Of a stretch of DNA of 64,000 nt, positions 10,347-21,428 are shown piece after piece. The first letter of the stretch is position 1, and every line of letters begins with the position of its first letter. This DNA is from Thozetella sp. PMI_491 (lineage: Eukaryota > Ascomycota > Sordariomycetes > Chaetosphaeriales > Chaetosphaeriaceae): contig MU270047.1 of NCBI GenBank assembly GCA_021432635.1, positions 248,001-312,000 of the forward strand. Reading direction: 5' to 3'. The notes beneath the pieces were generated by a model, which saw only the letters and a program-made list of their open reading frames with translations, was not told where the DNA came from and did no database searches. The position numbers and the translations under genes were made by a program.

Positions 10347-11334
10347 TTTGGCGGAGGGAGTTCGAGGACGACGCGGGCAGTCGAAGCACGTTCAGGGAGC
10401 TTTCATATCGTGAAGGTCGAGTTGTCGGTGGCGTGTCGGGGATTGATGGCCATTCTCACTTTGACCTGGAGGTTGAAAAAGGTGTAGGGTGGAGGGTCGT
10501 GGTGGCGGATGGACCCCAGCAGTGTCGAGTAATTTCTCAGCTCTAGCGAAGCTGCCGTTTCGTCTCCGAAAAAATGGCTTGCTCCGTCCGGGTCCGGAGC
10601 CTCGGCTTTTGCCCAGCAATTCGGAAATCATACTCGGCTCCGACTAGGTTCAGATGCCAACTCGACAGCACGACACCAAACTAGAAGCTGCGACTTCTAC
10701 AGAGCTGGTGCAAAAATCCATGTGTTAATGCCTCGTAATCAACTCGTTTGGACGCAGTCACGCACAAATTGTCGGGAAATGCTATGGGCATTTTCACCCC
10801 GTGAGCTAGCTTTGCTAGTGTCGTAGGTCGCAACGTCATATAACAACATACCACGCACATTCTGTTTAGGGTGGCGGCTGCGCACCCGACTCTATACCAA
10901 CGATGATACACAAGGACTCCATCGTCCTGGTTACTACTCTCCCTAATGTGACTGAGCTCCCAAGTACAAGCCATTAGAAGCGAGAGCTTCTGCTGCCCCG
11001 ATTTCGCCCAGTCATACTTGCTGGGTATTGTTGCATTGACCCCTTTGCAGACACCTACCCAAAGTACGGAGCCCATTGAGAAGCTAGCTCTGGAGCTCCT
11101 CATACGAATCCTCCAGCCCCTTCCACTGAAACTCCACTCCTGATTAAATCGTTGCCGTGGATGATGGCTATGCTGGGCCTCCAGCCTATGGAAAACATGG
11201 ATTGAGGGTTTGGTATACAGAGAAATGAAGGATTGCTCGTCCTGCGAAAGCGGGCTGGCTAGACAAGTGCAGAAGCTTAGCCAAGCCACTTTGTCCACCG
11301 TATGCCATTCCTACACAAACAGCACGCCTAAGAA
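10347..11334. other. Interval between MDL1-type start and RTT103-type 3' end
   Basis: This should hold the MDL1 promoter and the RTT103-type 3' UTR, since both genes are on the minus strand. A short plus-strand stretch near 11069-11143 reads like the start of an F-box (see findings). Otherwise I see no gene. Confidence 0.5.
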
Positions 11335-12892
11335 TCAGACACCGGCGCTGTCTCTCCTCAAGATCTCTTTGACATCTGCGTCTATACCATCGTCATTACC
11401 GAGGTCTGGAAAGTCATCCGATGCCTCGATCTTGCGTTTCTTGTTGGATCCGTTGACGGGCACAGATTGATACTGCGAGGCCAAATGGGAGAGCATCTCA
11501 ATGCCTGGGGCAGAAGGGAAGGTGGCCTGCTGGGCCGTGGTTGGGGACTGGTAAACCAGAGGAGGCGACTGCGGATCGCCGTTCGCCGGGGGCGAGTTTG
11601 CGTAGAAGTCGTTGTCATCCTGCATCTGCGGGGGGGTCAGGGCCTCCATCTGGGGGGGTGTCAGGGCCTCCATCTCGGGACGCTCTGGCTCCGGCGGCGG
11701 GCTCCCGGCTGGAGCATCGCCAGGAGCCTCGTTGTTGCTGCTTGCAAGCTCGCGCATGATTGACAGTTCGACTTCCTGCTTCTTCGTCTCGGTCGTGGTC
11801 TTGCGCGAGCTTAGCTCGGCCAGGCTCCTCTCATCCTTCTCTAGCGCGTTGCGGTTCGTGCTCAGAATATCTTCTAGAGCGCCAATCAATTCCTTCCGAG
11901 CCTTTACGCATTCGGCAACAGCGCCCTCGGCGGTAGCGAGCGTTTTCAGCAAGCCATTGAGCCGGGCAGCATAGACGGGTGGCGCTGGAGGAGCATTGGA
12001 CGGATTGGTGAGCTTCTCGAACTCAGAATTGGCGCTACTGAGCGCCGATTTGGCAGGAAATAGCTTCTTGGATAGGTTCTGCTGGGGGACGACTAAGGGG
12101 TTCAGTTCCGAAGGAACTGATGCTGGGGATGAGTTTCCGAACAACGACCCGCCGAAGCCAGCAGGCTTAGTAGCGGCGCGGCTCTTGTCTAGATCTGTTG
12201 TTCTAGTCAATGACAGGCCGCTTAAAGGGAGCAGATGGGTATGGTTGATCAAGAGCCGAGGGCAAAAGAGCGCGGGCTTGATCGCGAGGATCAGATGCGC
12301 GCATGAGGGGATGTCTAGGATGGAGACTTACCCTCGAGTCGATTTTCCACGGCTTGCTGGATAGCTGGCTCGAAAACGTTGCGCTCTCTCCAGACGTCAA
12401 TTACCCGTCGCAGCTTGCCCTGGACATCCGCAGTCGCACCCTTATAAGCCACAGCGCATGCTTCTGCGACGATCGGTGAGAAGGCAAGGAGGAAGTCATC
12501 CTTGTGACGAGCCTTTGATTGCTGCGTCACCTCTGCGCAGATGTCAATTTCACGTGGACAGGCGACGATAGTATGATGCTGTGAAGAGAGAGGGGGGGGG
12601 GGCTGAGTTCGAGCTAGTTGTACTGACCATTTGCGAGGTAAATCATATTCAACCGCTTCGGGCTGGGGAGCTCCTTCAGCTTAGCCAACCAGAGCTGGAC
12701 AGTTTGGTTCGCATAGCGACTGGAAGATCTGATTAGAAAACCATGCGCCGACAGATCGTACCCGAAGAGATGCTTCTTCTTTGTCTTTACTCACCGATGG
12801 AACATGATCCACTGTGCCGCAGTGGCGATGCTGTCATGGCTTTCGTTGAGGGCCGACAGGCGTGACATCACGGCATCGTCGGTGTACGACAT
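11335..12892 (-). CDS. RTT103: CID-domain protein, Rtt103 type (RNA polymerase II CTD binding)
   Basis: Four exons on the minus strand (12795-12892, 12628-12719, 12332-12532, 11335-12194) give 416 residues. Residues about 1-130 form a CTD-interacting domain: MSYTDDAVMSRLSAL, then ATAAQWIMFHRRYANQTVQLW, then SPKRLNMIYLANEVTQQSK and FSPIVAEA. Such domains read the phosphorylated tail of RNA polymerase II; yeast Rtt103 recruits the Rat1 exonuclease for termination. A coiled-coil-like region follows (about 190-260), then a Pro-rich tail with a MEALTPPQ repeat and a basic, NLS-like NKKRKIE motif. Intron 2 carries an 11-base G run near 12592. Introns 1 and 3 have GTGAGT and GTAAGT donors; intron 2 has GTCAGT. 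Close relatives (RPRD1-type) share this layout. Confidence 0.9.
11621..11676 (-). repeat. In-frame 24-bp tandem repeat (MEALTPPQ) inside the RTT103-type gene
   Basis: Two adjacent copies of an 8-residue unit, MEALTPPQ, lie in the Pro-rich tail at about residues 285-305, with part of a third (MQ). The DNA copies are nearly identical, which points to a recent duplication in a disordered region. Confidence 0.85.
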
Positions 12893-13844
12893 GTCGAGAG
12901 CTTGAAATGCTGGGCCGGGGCGGTGAAGGGTGCTGCTGGTTCATCCGGTGATAGGATTAGGTACTGTCGCGAACTGTGGGTGGATGGGCGATGGAAGAGG
13001 ATGAGTCTGTTGTTGACGGCTTGTTTATGTGTGTGTTTTGCTTCACGTCTACGAGGCGCCGTGACCTTCAACTTGGCGACCTGGTTCTGAGCTTCAGAAC
13101 TTTCCAAGGCACAACAAGTCTAGCAGGTCTGCAACAGGCCGTGCAGCCCAATTTCATGCGATCAGAGCTCTAAATTCACATCCACCCCAGCTACGGTGGG
13201 CCGGGTTGATGATGGCTTGTGAAGGATAGCTCTTGATGTGATGAGAGGGGTGTGACGGTCAGGTCAGTGGAAGCGGGTGGCAGGGCGAGATGCATCGAGT
13301 GAAGTGCCAGCGATATTTGTACCCGGTTAAGGTGGTTGGGGTGACATATCGAGGGTATAAAGCGGTATATTACGTGTGCTATTGACTGAAATACCGCTCT
13401 GTAAAATATCTGCCAAATTGCGAGACGGCTTCGACAGGAGCGAGCCACATTTCATTCTCTTAGGCGCGAATGCCTTGCGATAGCTGTATAAGAAGCAAGC
13501 GGCGAAGCCAATTACGGTGGCTCAAGCAAGCAAGGAAGACGCCCGGCTCCTGAACGGCAGGCATCGTCACGATCTAGAAACGAAGTGCACTCTTTCGCGA
13601 CTGGACCGCTTGCATCTAACCGAGTTTCGCCCCAGTCTTCTAGCCTGCGTAAGCGCAAACCTGCCTTAGGCCAATCACCTTGTACTAGAATCGCCAGTCG
13701 TGGCTGCATCATTCCTGAAGCAACTCTCTATTCATTGCCTTGTGATCGCACTGCTTGCGCAAAGCTCCGCCTCCTCTACCACGAGCCACTTTTGCGAGAG
13801 CGACCCCTTTGCGTACTGTAGCGACTCTTACAACCGCCGCCAAG
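12893..13844. promoter_or_regulatory. Divergent intergenic region between RTT103-type and clathrin light chain genes
   Basis: The two genes are transcribed away from each other across 952 bases, so this contains both promoters. A CCAAT motif is visible near 13672. No ORF looks coding. Confidence 0.6.
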
Positions 13845-14665
13845 ATGGCTGACCGTTTCCCGTCTATTGAGGACTTTGATGCTGGCGGTCAGTTCTCCTT
13901 CATGGCGAGCAGCCAGACAGTTTGCCAAACCCTCCCTGCCGTGCCCTAACCGCCAAGCAGCCGAGACAGATATCCTAGATGCATCTGCCGAGCCATCTGC
14001 CGGAAACTTTCTCGACCGCGAGAAAGCCATCCTCGGCGATGATGCGAATCAGTTCGACGCCGTCGGCGACGACTTGCTAGGCGGCGGCAGCGATCCCATC
14101 TCCAGCGGCAACGCTGCTTTCGAGTCTCAGTTTCCTGACATCTCCAACAACGCAGTGCGTGGACTCCCTGTAGCCCCGTCTTCTCTCTTGCAGCTGCTAA
14201 CTGGCACGGCTCCAGAACGTCGGCCCCGGAGGCACCATCACCGGTCCGTCCGTTAGCTACAACTCGGGCTACGGAGCTTACACCGAGGAAGAGGAAGAGC
14301 CTGAGGTGATCAAGCAGTGGCGAGAGAATCGGGACGCGCAGAACGTCAAACGAGCCGAACAGTTCGCTGCCCAGCGAGGCGAGACCGTCAAGGAGGCGCA
14401 GGAGAACATCGATGACTTCTACAACAACTACAACAACAAGAAGGAGAAGATGGTCGCACAGACGCGCAAGGAGGCCGAGCAATTCCTCGCAAACCGAGAG
14501 GACACCACGTCCGGAGGCACTAGCTGGGAGCGCATCTCCAAACTGGTTGACCTCAGCGGCAAAGGACCTCACGGTGGCTCCGCCGGCTCGGGTAAGGAGC
14601 GGTTCCGCGAGCTGCTGACCAGCCTCCGCAAGGATGAGAAGGCCCCAGGCGCCGACGGTTACTAG
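13845..14665 (+). CDS. CLC1: Clathrin light chain
   Basis: This is the regulatory subunit of the clathrin triskelion, used at the TGN, endosomes and plasma membrane. Three exons (13845-13887, 13961-14154, 14216-14665) give 228 residues. The start MADRFPSIEDFDAG is typical of fungal light chains. An acidic, Gly-rich N-terminal third follows (GDDANQFDAVGDDLLGGG, FESQFPDI), then the heavy-chain-binding coiled coil at about residues 105-190 (EVIKQWRENRDAQNVKR ... YNNKKEKMVAQTRKEAEQFL) and the conserved end SWERISKLVDLSGKG ... RFRELLTSLRKDE. Intron 1 has a clear CTAAC branch site; intron 2 has a GTGCGT donor and was placed by frame and homology. Confidence 0.95.
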
Positions 14666-15033
14666 GTGTTTACAGAGCGGCGAGATACGAAAGCTATGAT
14701 GAGGGTGGGAGGCCGGCGCTCCTCGAAGGAAGTGATGGTGCCCTAGGGGCCAGGCGTGGCTCTTCTCCATCGTGTACTTTAGAAAGGCCTTGCCTTAGCA
14801 GGGCGGATAACCGGCAAGGGACCGGCGTCATTCAATGCACATACGAAATGGAATAGCGACGAGGAAGCACACATGGAATATGACGTGATGCGTCGGGTCT
14901 TTCCGCACCGAAAACACTTGCCCCTGGCGGCGTCTATTGCCCAATTCTATACACATACAGTTGGCATTCATACCATGACGGTATCTTCCCCTGGTATGCT
15001 CCCCCTTCCTTCAATTCGTGCTCCAAGTGATGC
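14666..15033. other. Convergent 3' interval between clathrin light chain and COX7 genes
   Basis: This 368-base stretch lies between two facing genes and should hold both 3' UTRs. I see nothing else in it. Confidence 0.6.
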
Positions 15034-15512
15034 TCAGTTCTCGCCGAACCAAGTGTTGTAGCCAGCGATCTTGCGGCCCATCGCGTACATCGAGGCTGCA
15101 TAATTCGTTAGTACTTCACTGAGGGCCCTCGATTTATCTTGGATTCCGTCTCGTACCTCCAAAGGTTCCCCACATGACGACCTTGAAGGGCACGAGATAC
15201 ACGTTCGATCGGGGGTTCTGTCTCATCGTCAGCCAGGAGCCGCCACCTCCTGCTCGCTAATCCGTTCGGCGACTCACGATCTGGAAGACGCGGGTGTGAG
15301 CGCGGTAGGCAGCCTGGTATATGCGCTGCTGCTCAGGCACCTTGTTCTTAGCGTTGACGAAACTGCGAGGAGGGACAGTTGTTAGCTCCAGGAGTCCGAG
15401 GATGTGGGTTGAGCAATATTCCGGCAAGCAATTGACCGCCGGGGCCGCCCGCAGCGGCCATTGAGAGTAGAAATCGAGACACGCTCGAGCTTCTAGAGGG
15501 AACATACCCCAT
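15034..15512 (-). CDS. COX7: Cytochrome c oxidase subunit 7 (COX7a family)
   Basis: This is a small nuclear-encoded subunit of respiratory complex IV in the inner membrane. Four exons on the minus strand: 15508-15512 (only ATGGG), 15278-15362, 15157-15217 and 15034-15095. They give 70 residues starting MGFVNAKNKVPEQQRIYQ. The matrix-side segment RAHTRVFQINPRSNVYLVPFK leads into one membrane span (VVMWGTFGASMYAMG) and ends YNTWFGEN, the pattern of fungal Cox7. The first exon is five bases long. It is supported by a GTATGT donor, by the in-frame join to FVNAKNK and by the absence of another in-frame ATG before that block. Genes this short with four exons are easily missed. The upstream neighbour is divergent across 337 bases. 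Confidence 0.88.
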
Positions 15513-15849
15513 TGTTCACGAGTGCGGAGAGGAGAGGCGACTGTAGCTGTGCAATGGATGCTGGAGGTGAGTCGAATGTTGAGAAACCGAAAGATCGAAC
15601 GACAAGTAGGTTGGAGGCTCGGTAAAGTCAGGACATAGGCATAACGTGATTGGCTTCGAGTGTGGAGCCCCTGACTCAGCAGAAAACGCCGTTGATCCGC
15701 TTAAGTGGGATATCGTGAGCTCCGAACTACAAGATCCCATCGCCAATTGATAGCTGCCAGCGCTGCCTCCCCCTCCCACATGACCGAACCAATAATGCTG
15801 GGATCAATTGCCTAGGAGTCATGCCAGATCTGTACGCCAACTGAGAGAC
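15513..15849. promoter_or_regulatory. Shared divergent promoter of COX7 and an unassigned mitochondrial-type gene, with three CCAAT boxes
   Basis: These 337 bases separate two start codons on opposite strands. CCAAT occurs at 15743-15747 and 15789-15793 on the plus strand, and ATTGG (the reverse) at 15649-15653. In ascomycetes the HAP (HapB/C/E) complex binds CCAAT and controls many respiratory genes, so the motifs suit the COX7 side. Shared control of both genes is an inference. Confidence 0.55.
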
Positions 15850-18354
15850 ATGCGACTTGTCTCGACGCTCCCTCGACGGATAAGGCGCCAGAGCGAGCTC
15901 GCTTCACGAGCCAACGACTACCTTCGATCTCCTCAGCGATACCCCTACGCTCGATCCCTATGGCTGCCAGATCGCAGCCGAACGAAATTTGTGACTGTCA
16001 GACACAGCGTGACGGCGTCTGGGGCAGCCTTGGTTCCCCGGGGTGCTCCAGCAGACGCGCATCTGCAGCCAGCTTCTCAAGCAGACGATGCAGCCGACAA
16101 GCCCAAGCCTGAGAACGATGCCTTCAACTTTCTTCTCAATAATCAACCCAGATCGCTTCCAGTGACTCCTAACACAACGAGGAATCCTGGAGACTATGGC
16201 AAATGGCAGTGGTTAAGCCTGAGACCGGATCTGCTCGACTTCGAATCGGATGTTGAGTCGACGAAATCCGAAGGCTTACGGCTGGTGGATCAGCCGGAGA
16301 ATGAAAATGATATACAGCTATGGTCCTGCATTCTAAACTTCAGGCACCGGAGAAATGGAAGCGATGGTGTGGCTGCCGTCCTAGAGGGCCTGCAAAGGCG
16401 CCGGTGCTTGCATGCCGTCCATGGGGAGTCTGCGCTGCTCTTCTGGCAGACGATTCTCTACGAAGCGCTACCCCGCGAGGAGCGGCTTTGGAAAGTCCGG
16501 GACTACGCAGAGTGGCTTCATGCTACCCATCGTGTCCACTGGCCTAGTCTCTACGCGACAACGATATCGTATTTCCTCCAACGCAAGCAGCGAGAGAATG
16601 CGGTCCGATGGCACCTACTCCTCGCTCCACACTTCGGCCCCAGCGCGGGTGAATTTGCGAGCTTATTGCGGAAATTCATCACGCAGGGTAGTGAAGAGAT
16701 ACAGGACGGGCTCAAGTGCTTGTACTCGATGAGTCTTCATCGTTGCCTTTACGACGAGCTTGTGCCTTTCGTTTACGCTCACGGCCATTACAGCAATGCC
16801 TGTAAGTGGCGCAACCATCTTCTGCTCCACGATGATCAACCAAGATCAGCAGCAGCTCGACCGTTCCTCCGGTTCGTCGCGGGCTATCTCCCAAAGGCCA
16901 CTCCCCTAGTCCCACGAGAACTCCAGGCCGCGGGCTTAAGGCAGAAGACCTCAGCAAATGGTATTGAGTACGAGCGACACGACGAGGATTTCTGGTATGT
17001 GCTAAATCGCGTCCATGGAGAAACGTTTGGCATCAAGGAAAAGAGGTACAGCGACACTGTGGGTGCTCGGTGGTTTGCCAGCTCTTGGGCCCCGCTTGAC
17101 TTGGCACTCGACGTTGTGCGCATGCTCGGGTTCAATGCGATCGGCCCTCTCTCTTTGCAGTCGATTGCCATTCGCGAAGGATCTGCCGACCTGCTTCACG
17201 TCCGGATCCAGCACCTCAGAAAGCAGGGCATCAATTTGGGCAACTCGACCTACGCGCGTGCCGTGAGGCACTTCGCTGCCGCCGGTGATCAAGAAAGTCT
17301 AGATGATCTGTTGTCTTCCGATATTCACCCAGACGTTTTCGATGATCTCGAAACTTTGGACGGCATTCTCAAAACTGCCGTGGCAGACAAGGATTGGAAA
17401 AAATACTATCTGATCTTAGCCGTCAAGGCCGTCTGTCTTTCGTCAGACCACCATCATCCCGAGCAGACGGTTGCGCTAACCTCCAACCACCTATTGGGGA
17501 GGTCCTTTGTTCGGGGCGACAAGAGTATGATGCTGAAGCTGCTCGAGGATATGAGCACAAGGGGCATCCAGGTGTCTCCCTCAATCAGCGATGCAATCTC
17601 GACGGACATCCTCGAGAAGGTCTCACCCCATGTCGAGTCCGATGGGATCGATCTCCACTTTTACTCTACCCTCTGCAAGTACATCATCAACACGCGCTTC
17701 CCACTTGCAAGCCAAGCCTTTCAGGTTGTCTTGCTCAGACTCTGTCGCGAGGGGTCCATCGACGATATGGAACGGCTTTCGCTTGCCGTTGCACGTCGGT
17801 ACGACCGCGCAGGATCCCATGAAGGTTCTTGGTGGTTCGCCCATGACCGCGATGTTCCGGACGTGGTTCAGGAGGAACGATCGGGCTTCAGCCATTTCCA
17901 AATGGTCCCACGCACTCTGTATGAAGCACACCCGCTGCATCCACTGCGTCTAATTTTCAGTGCCAAGCTGCAGCGAAGCATCATTCGAGCATCATTTCGT
18001 TCTGCCCTTTCACATCACCAGAAGGAGCATGGCTTTTCCTTTAACCTAAAGCAGCCCAAAGACTATGGGTTTGCGCGTGGTGTCCGTCTTTTGGCTCTTC
18101 TCAAGGAGCGAGGTGTTCATGTGACCCCGAACCTAGTGAGCAAGGCAATTACCTCAAGGCTGGCAGAGATTTATGGGGCAGGTGAGGAGACAAGGAAGCG
18201 ACGGGCCCTGAGGGCCAAGAATCAACTGAGCCTGGAGCAGGCAAGAGACTTGTGTAACGCAGCATGGGGCTCCGAGCTTCTCCCGCCTCTGCCGGAGTTT
18301 GTGAGGCTGTGTGAGAAGCGTGCGATAGAGAGTGATAGAATTGGCAGCCGGTAG
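15850..18354 (+). CDS. Unassigned helical-repeat protein, probably mitochondrial (PPR-like)
   Basis: One exon encodes 834 residues from the first in-frame ATG at 15850. The open frame extends to 15796 but only non-ATG codons precede. The N-terminus (MRLVSTLPRRIRRQSELASR) is basic with no acidic residue before E15, suiting mitochondrial import. The body is mostly alpha-helical with repeated blocks of 30-40 residues (WQTILYEALPREERLWKVR, ATTISYFLQRKQRENAVRW, VRMLGFNAIGPLSLQSIAI, LLALLKERGVHVTPNLVSK), which resemble degenerate PPR/TPR helices. Fungal PPR proteins usually act in mitochondrial mRNA stability or translation. I cannot assign a specific orthologue. Its divergent partner is COX7, which fits a respiratory role but does not prove it. 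Confidence 0.75.
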   Translation: MRLVSTLPRRIRRQSELASRANDYLRSPQRYPYARSLWLPDRSRTKFVTVRHSVTASGAALVPRGAPADAHLQPASQADDAADKPKPENDAFNFLLNNQPRSLPVTPNTTRNPGDYGKWQWLSLRPDLLDFESDVESTKSEGLRLVDQPENENDIQLWSCILNFRHRRNGSDGVAAVLEGLQRRRCLHAVHGESALLFWQTILYEALPREERLWKVRDYAEWLHATHRVHWPSLYATTISYFLQRKQRENAVRWHLLLAPHFGPSAGEFASLLRKFITQGSEEIQDGLKCLYSMSLHRCLYDELVPFVYAHGHYSNACKWRNHLLLHDDQPRSAAARPFLRFVAGYLPKATPLVPRELQAAGLRQKTSANGIEYERHDEDFWYVLNRVHGETFGIKEKRYSDTVGARWFASSWAPLDLALDVVRMLGFNAIGPLSLQSIAIREGSADLLHVRIQHLRKQGINLGNSTYARAVRHFAAAGDQESLDDLLSSDIHPDVFDDLETLDGILKTAVADKDWKKYYLILAVKAVCLSSDHHHPEQTVALTSNHLLGRSFVRGDKSMMLKLLEDMSTRGIQVSPSISDAISTDILEKVSPHVESDGIDLHFYSTLCKYIINTRFPLASQAFQVVLLRLCREGSIDDMERLSLAVARRYDRAGSHEGSWWFAHDRDVPDVVQEERSGFSHFQMVPRTLYEAHPLHPLRLIFSAKLQRSIIRASFRSALSHHQKEHGFSFNLKQPKDYGFARGVRLLALLKERGVHVTPNLVSKAITSRLAEIYGAGEETRKRRALRAKNQLSLEQARDLCNAAWGSELLPPLPEFVRLCEKRAIESDRIGSR

Positions 18355-18713
18355 AGGACACAGCGGCACACTTGAGAACGCTCCGCGGGATATGACAGCA
18401 TAGATACCCAGCCCCCCACAGGGCAACTTGCATATTTAGCTCTAATCATCAATGAAAATATTTGTTTCTCCAGTTGATTGGTACTGGGAGAGACATCCCG
18501 TCTATTCATTGCCTGACTCGTTGCGTATCTAGTAAAACATGATGTTACAAAAGACCAGACTCCATATCGCCTCTGCCACTGTTTGCAGATGAGAAAAGAC
18601 TCCGTTTCAACTAAGGCCGGCTCGCTTGTAGGGTGCTGTGCTGCCTATGCTCTTGCTGCGTGTCAGCAGTTCGCTCTTCAAGGCGACGCTCAAGGGTTGG
18701 TCGCTGAGGTCAC
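18355..18713. other. Convergent 3' interval
   Basis: This 359-base stretch lies between the facing ends of the PPR-like gene and TLG2. I see only presumed 3' UTR sequence. Confidence 0.55.
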
Positions 18714-19833
18714 TCATTCCTCGCCTCCACTCTTCCTTGGCTTGATGATGATCAGAATGATGACGCCCGCAATGATAAGGAGCAGGAGGAGAATGATCTT
18801 CCGCTTAGTCGTCTGTTTCTGGTAGCCATCTGCGACCTTGAGTTCTCTGTCGGCTTCCTTGACGTCAGTCCCCATGCGCTCGACATTATAGTCTATCCTG
18901 TCTAGCATCGTCCCCTGGTCTATCACCATAGCTTGCAGGTCGCGGAAGATATCAGCGAGCTCGATGATGCCCTGGGCGATGTCCTCGATCTCTCGCTCTC
19001 GTTGCGAGATCGCAGCGTCGTTCGATTGCATAAGCTTCTGGTGCGTGGCGGCTTGTAAAGTTGACTGCGAAAAGGACCGATCGACATCGGACTCGAGTAG
19101 GGAGGGATCCATGTAGCTCCCTCCGGCTAGCGGGGTTGAAGCGCGTTCTGCCGGGCTTGCGATGCCGCTCATGCCACGAAGCTCTGATGGGGTAGCGGCA
19201 ATTAGCTACCAATGAATGCGTTGGACGGCAGGGGCAGCTCTGGCAAACGGGATACTCACTCTTCAAGTATGCGCTCTGCTTCTTTCTGAAGCCGGCGCTC
19301 GCCTCCTGTACCCTGCTCGCGAGGCTGGTCTGTATGTTCTTGGCCATGGTCTCCTCGGCCTTGCTCATCTGGCCGGTGCTCTTGCCTTCGCGCACCATCT
19401 GCTCGACCCTCTGGATGCAACGGTGGCAATCGTGGAAGCCGCGGGTAATCTCCTGCGTCAGCTGCTCGATCTCGCCTTCCTCAGCCCGCTTGGCCTCTTC
19501 GTCGTTGAAGCCGGGCAGCACATGCTTTTGGTGCAGGCGCTCGAGCTTCTGGCTCTTGCGCGCGATTGCGTCCAACAGCTCCGTCACCTCGTCCGTCACG
19601 TCGGCCCACCGCGGCGGCAGTAGGTCCATCTCGATGACAGCGTCACCGTCCTCAGCTGCGTCGTAGGCCCCGGCCGAGAGCAGACCGCGGCGGTCTTCGT
19701 CGGCCGAGAAGAGCACCCCGGAGCTGGCGCCGAGGCCGGATGAGGCGGACGCTCCATAGCGGTTTCGGTGCGTCGGGTGGTGGGCGTACGACTGGCGGTA
19801 CGAGATGTAAAGGTTCGTGCGGTCTCGCCACAT
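18714..19833 (-). CDS. TLG2: t-SNARE Tlg2 (syntaxin-16 type)
   Basis: This is a Qa-SNARE that accepts endosome-derived vesicles at the TGN. Two exons on the minus strand (19260-19833, 18714-19183) give 347 residues. The start MWRDRTNLYISYRQSYAHH is the signature of the Tlg2/syntaxin-16 family and carries the short N-terminal peptide bound by the SM protein Vps45. An Habc three-helix region follows (about 75-190). The exon join restores YLKKLRGMSG, a conserved family motif. The SNARE helix at about 245-300 has its zero-layer Gln in MVIDQGTMLDRIDYN. A C-terminal anchor of about 20 Leu/Ile/Val residues follows the basic TTKRK, with a short luminal tail (KPRKSGGEE). Everything needed for function appears intact. 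Confidence 0.95.

Positions 19834-21428
<1,595 letters not shown>

Noticed and set aside
10681-11298. 205-codon minus-strand frame between RTT103 and MDL1 genes
   Set aside because: No domain, unusual Cys/Trp-rich content and no similarity I can recognise; the interval is better explained as promoter plus 3' UTR.
13946-14770. 274-codon minus-strand frame opposite the clathrin light chain
   Set aside because: Antisense shadow of a firmly identified gene; the translation is the mirror of its codon bias.
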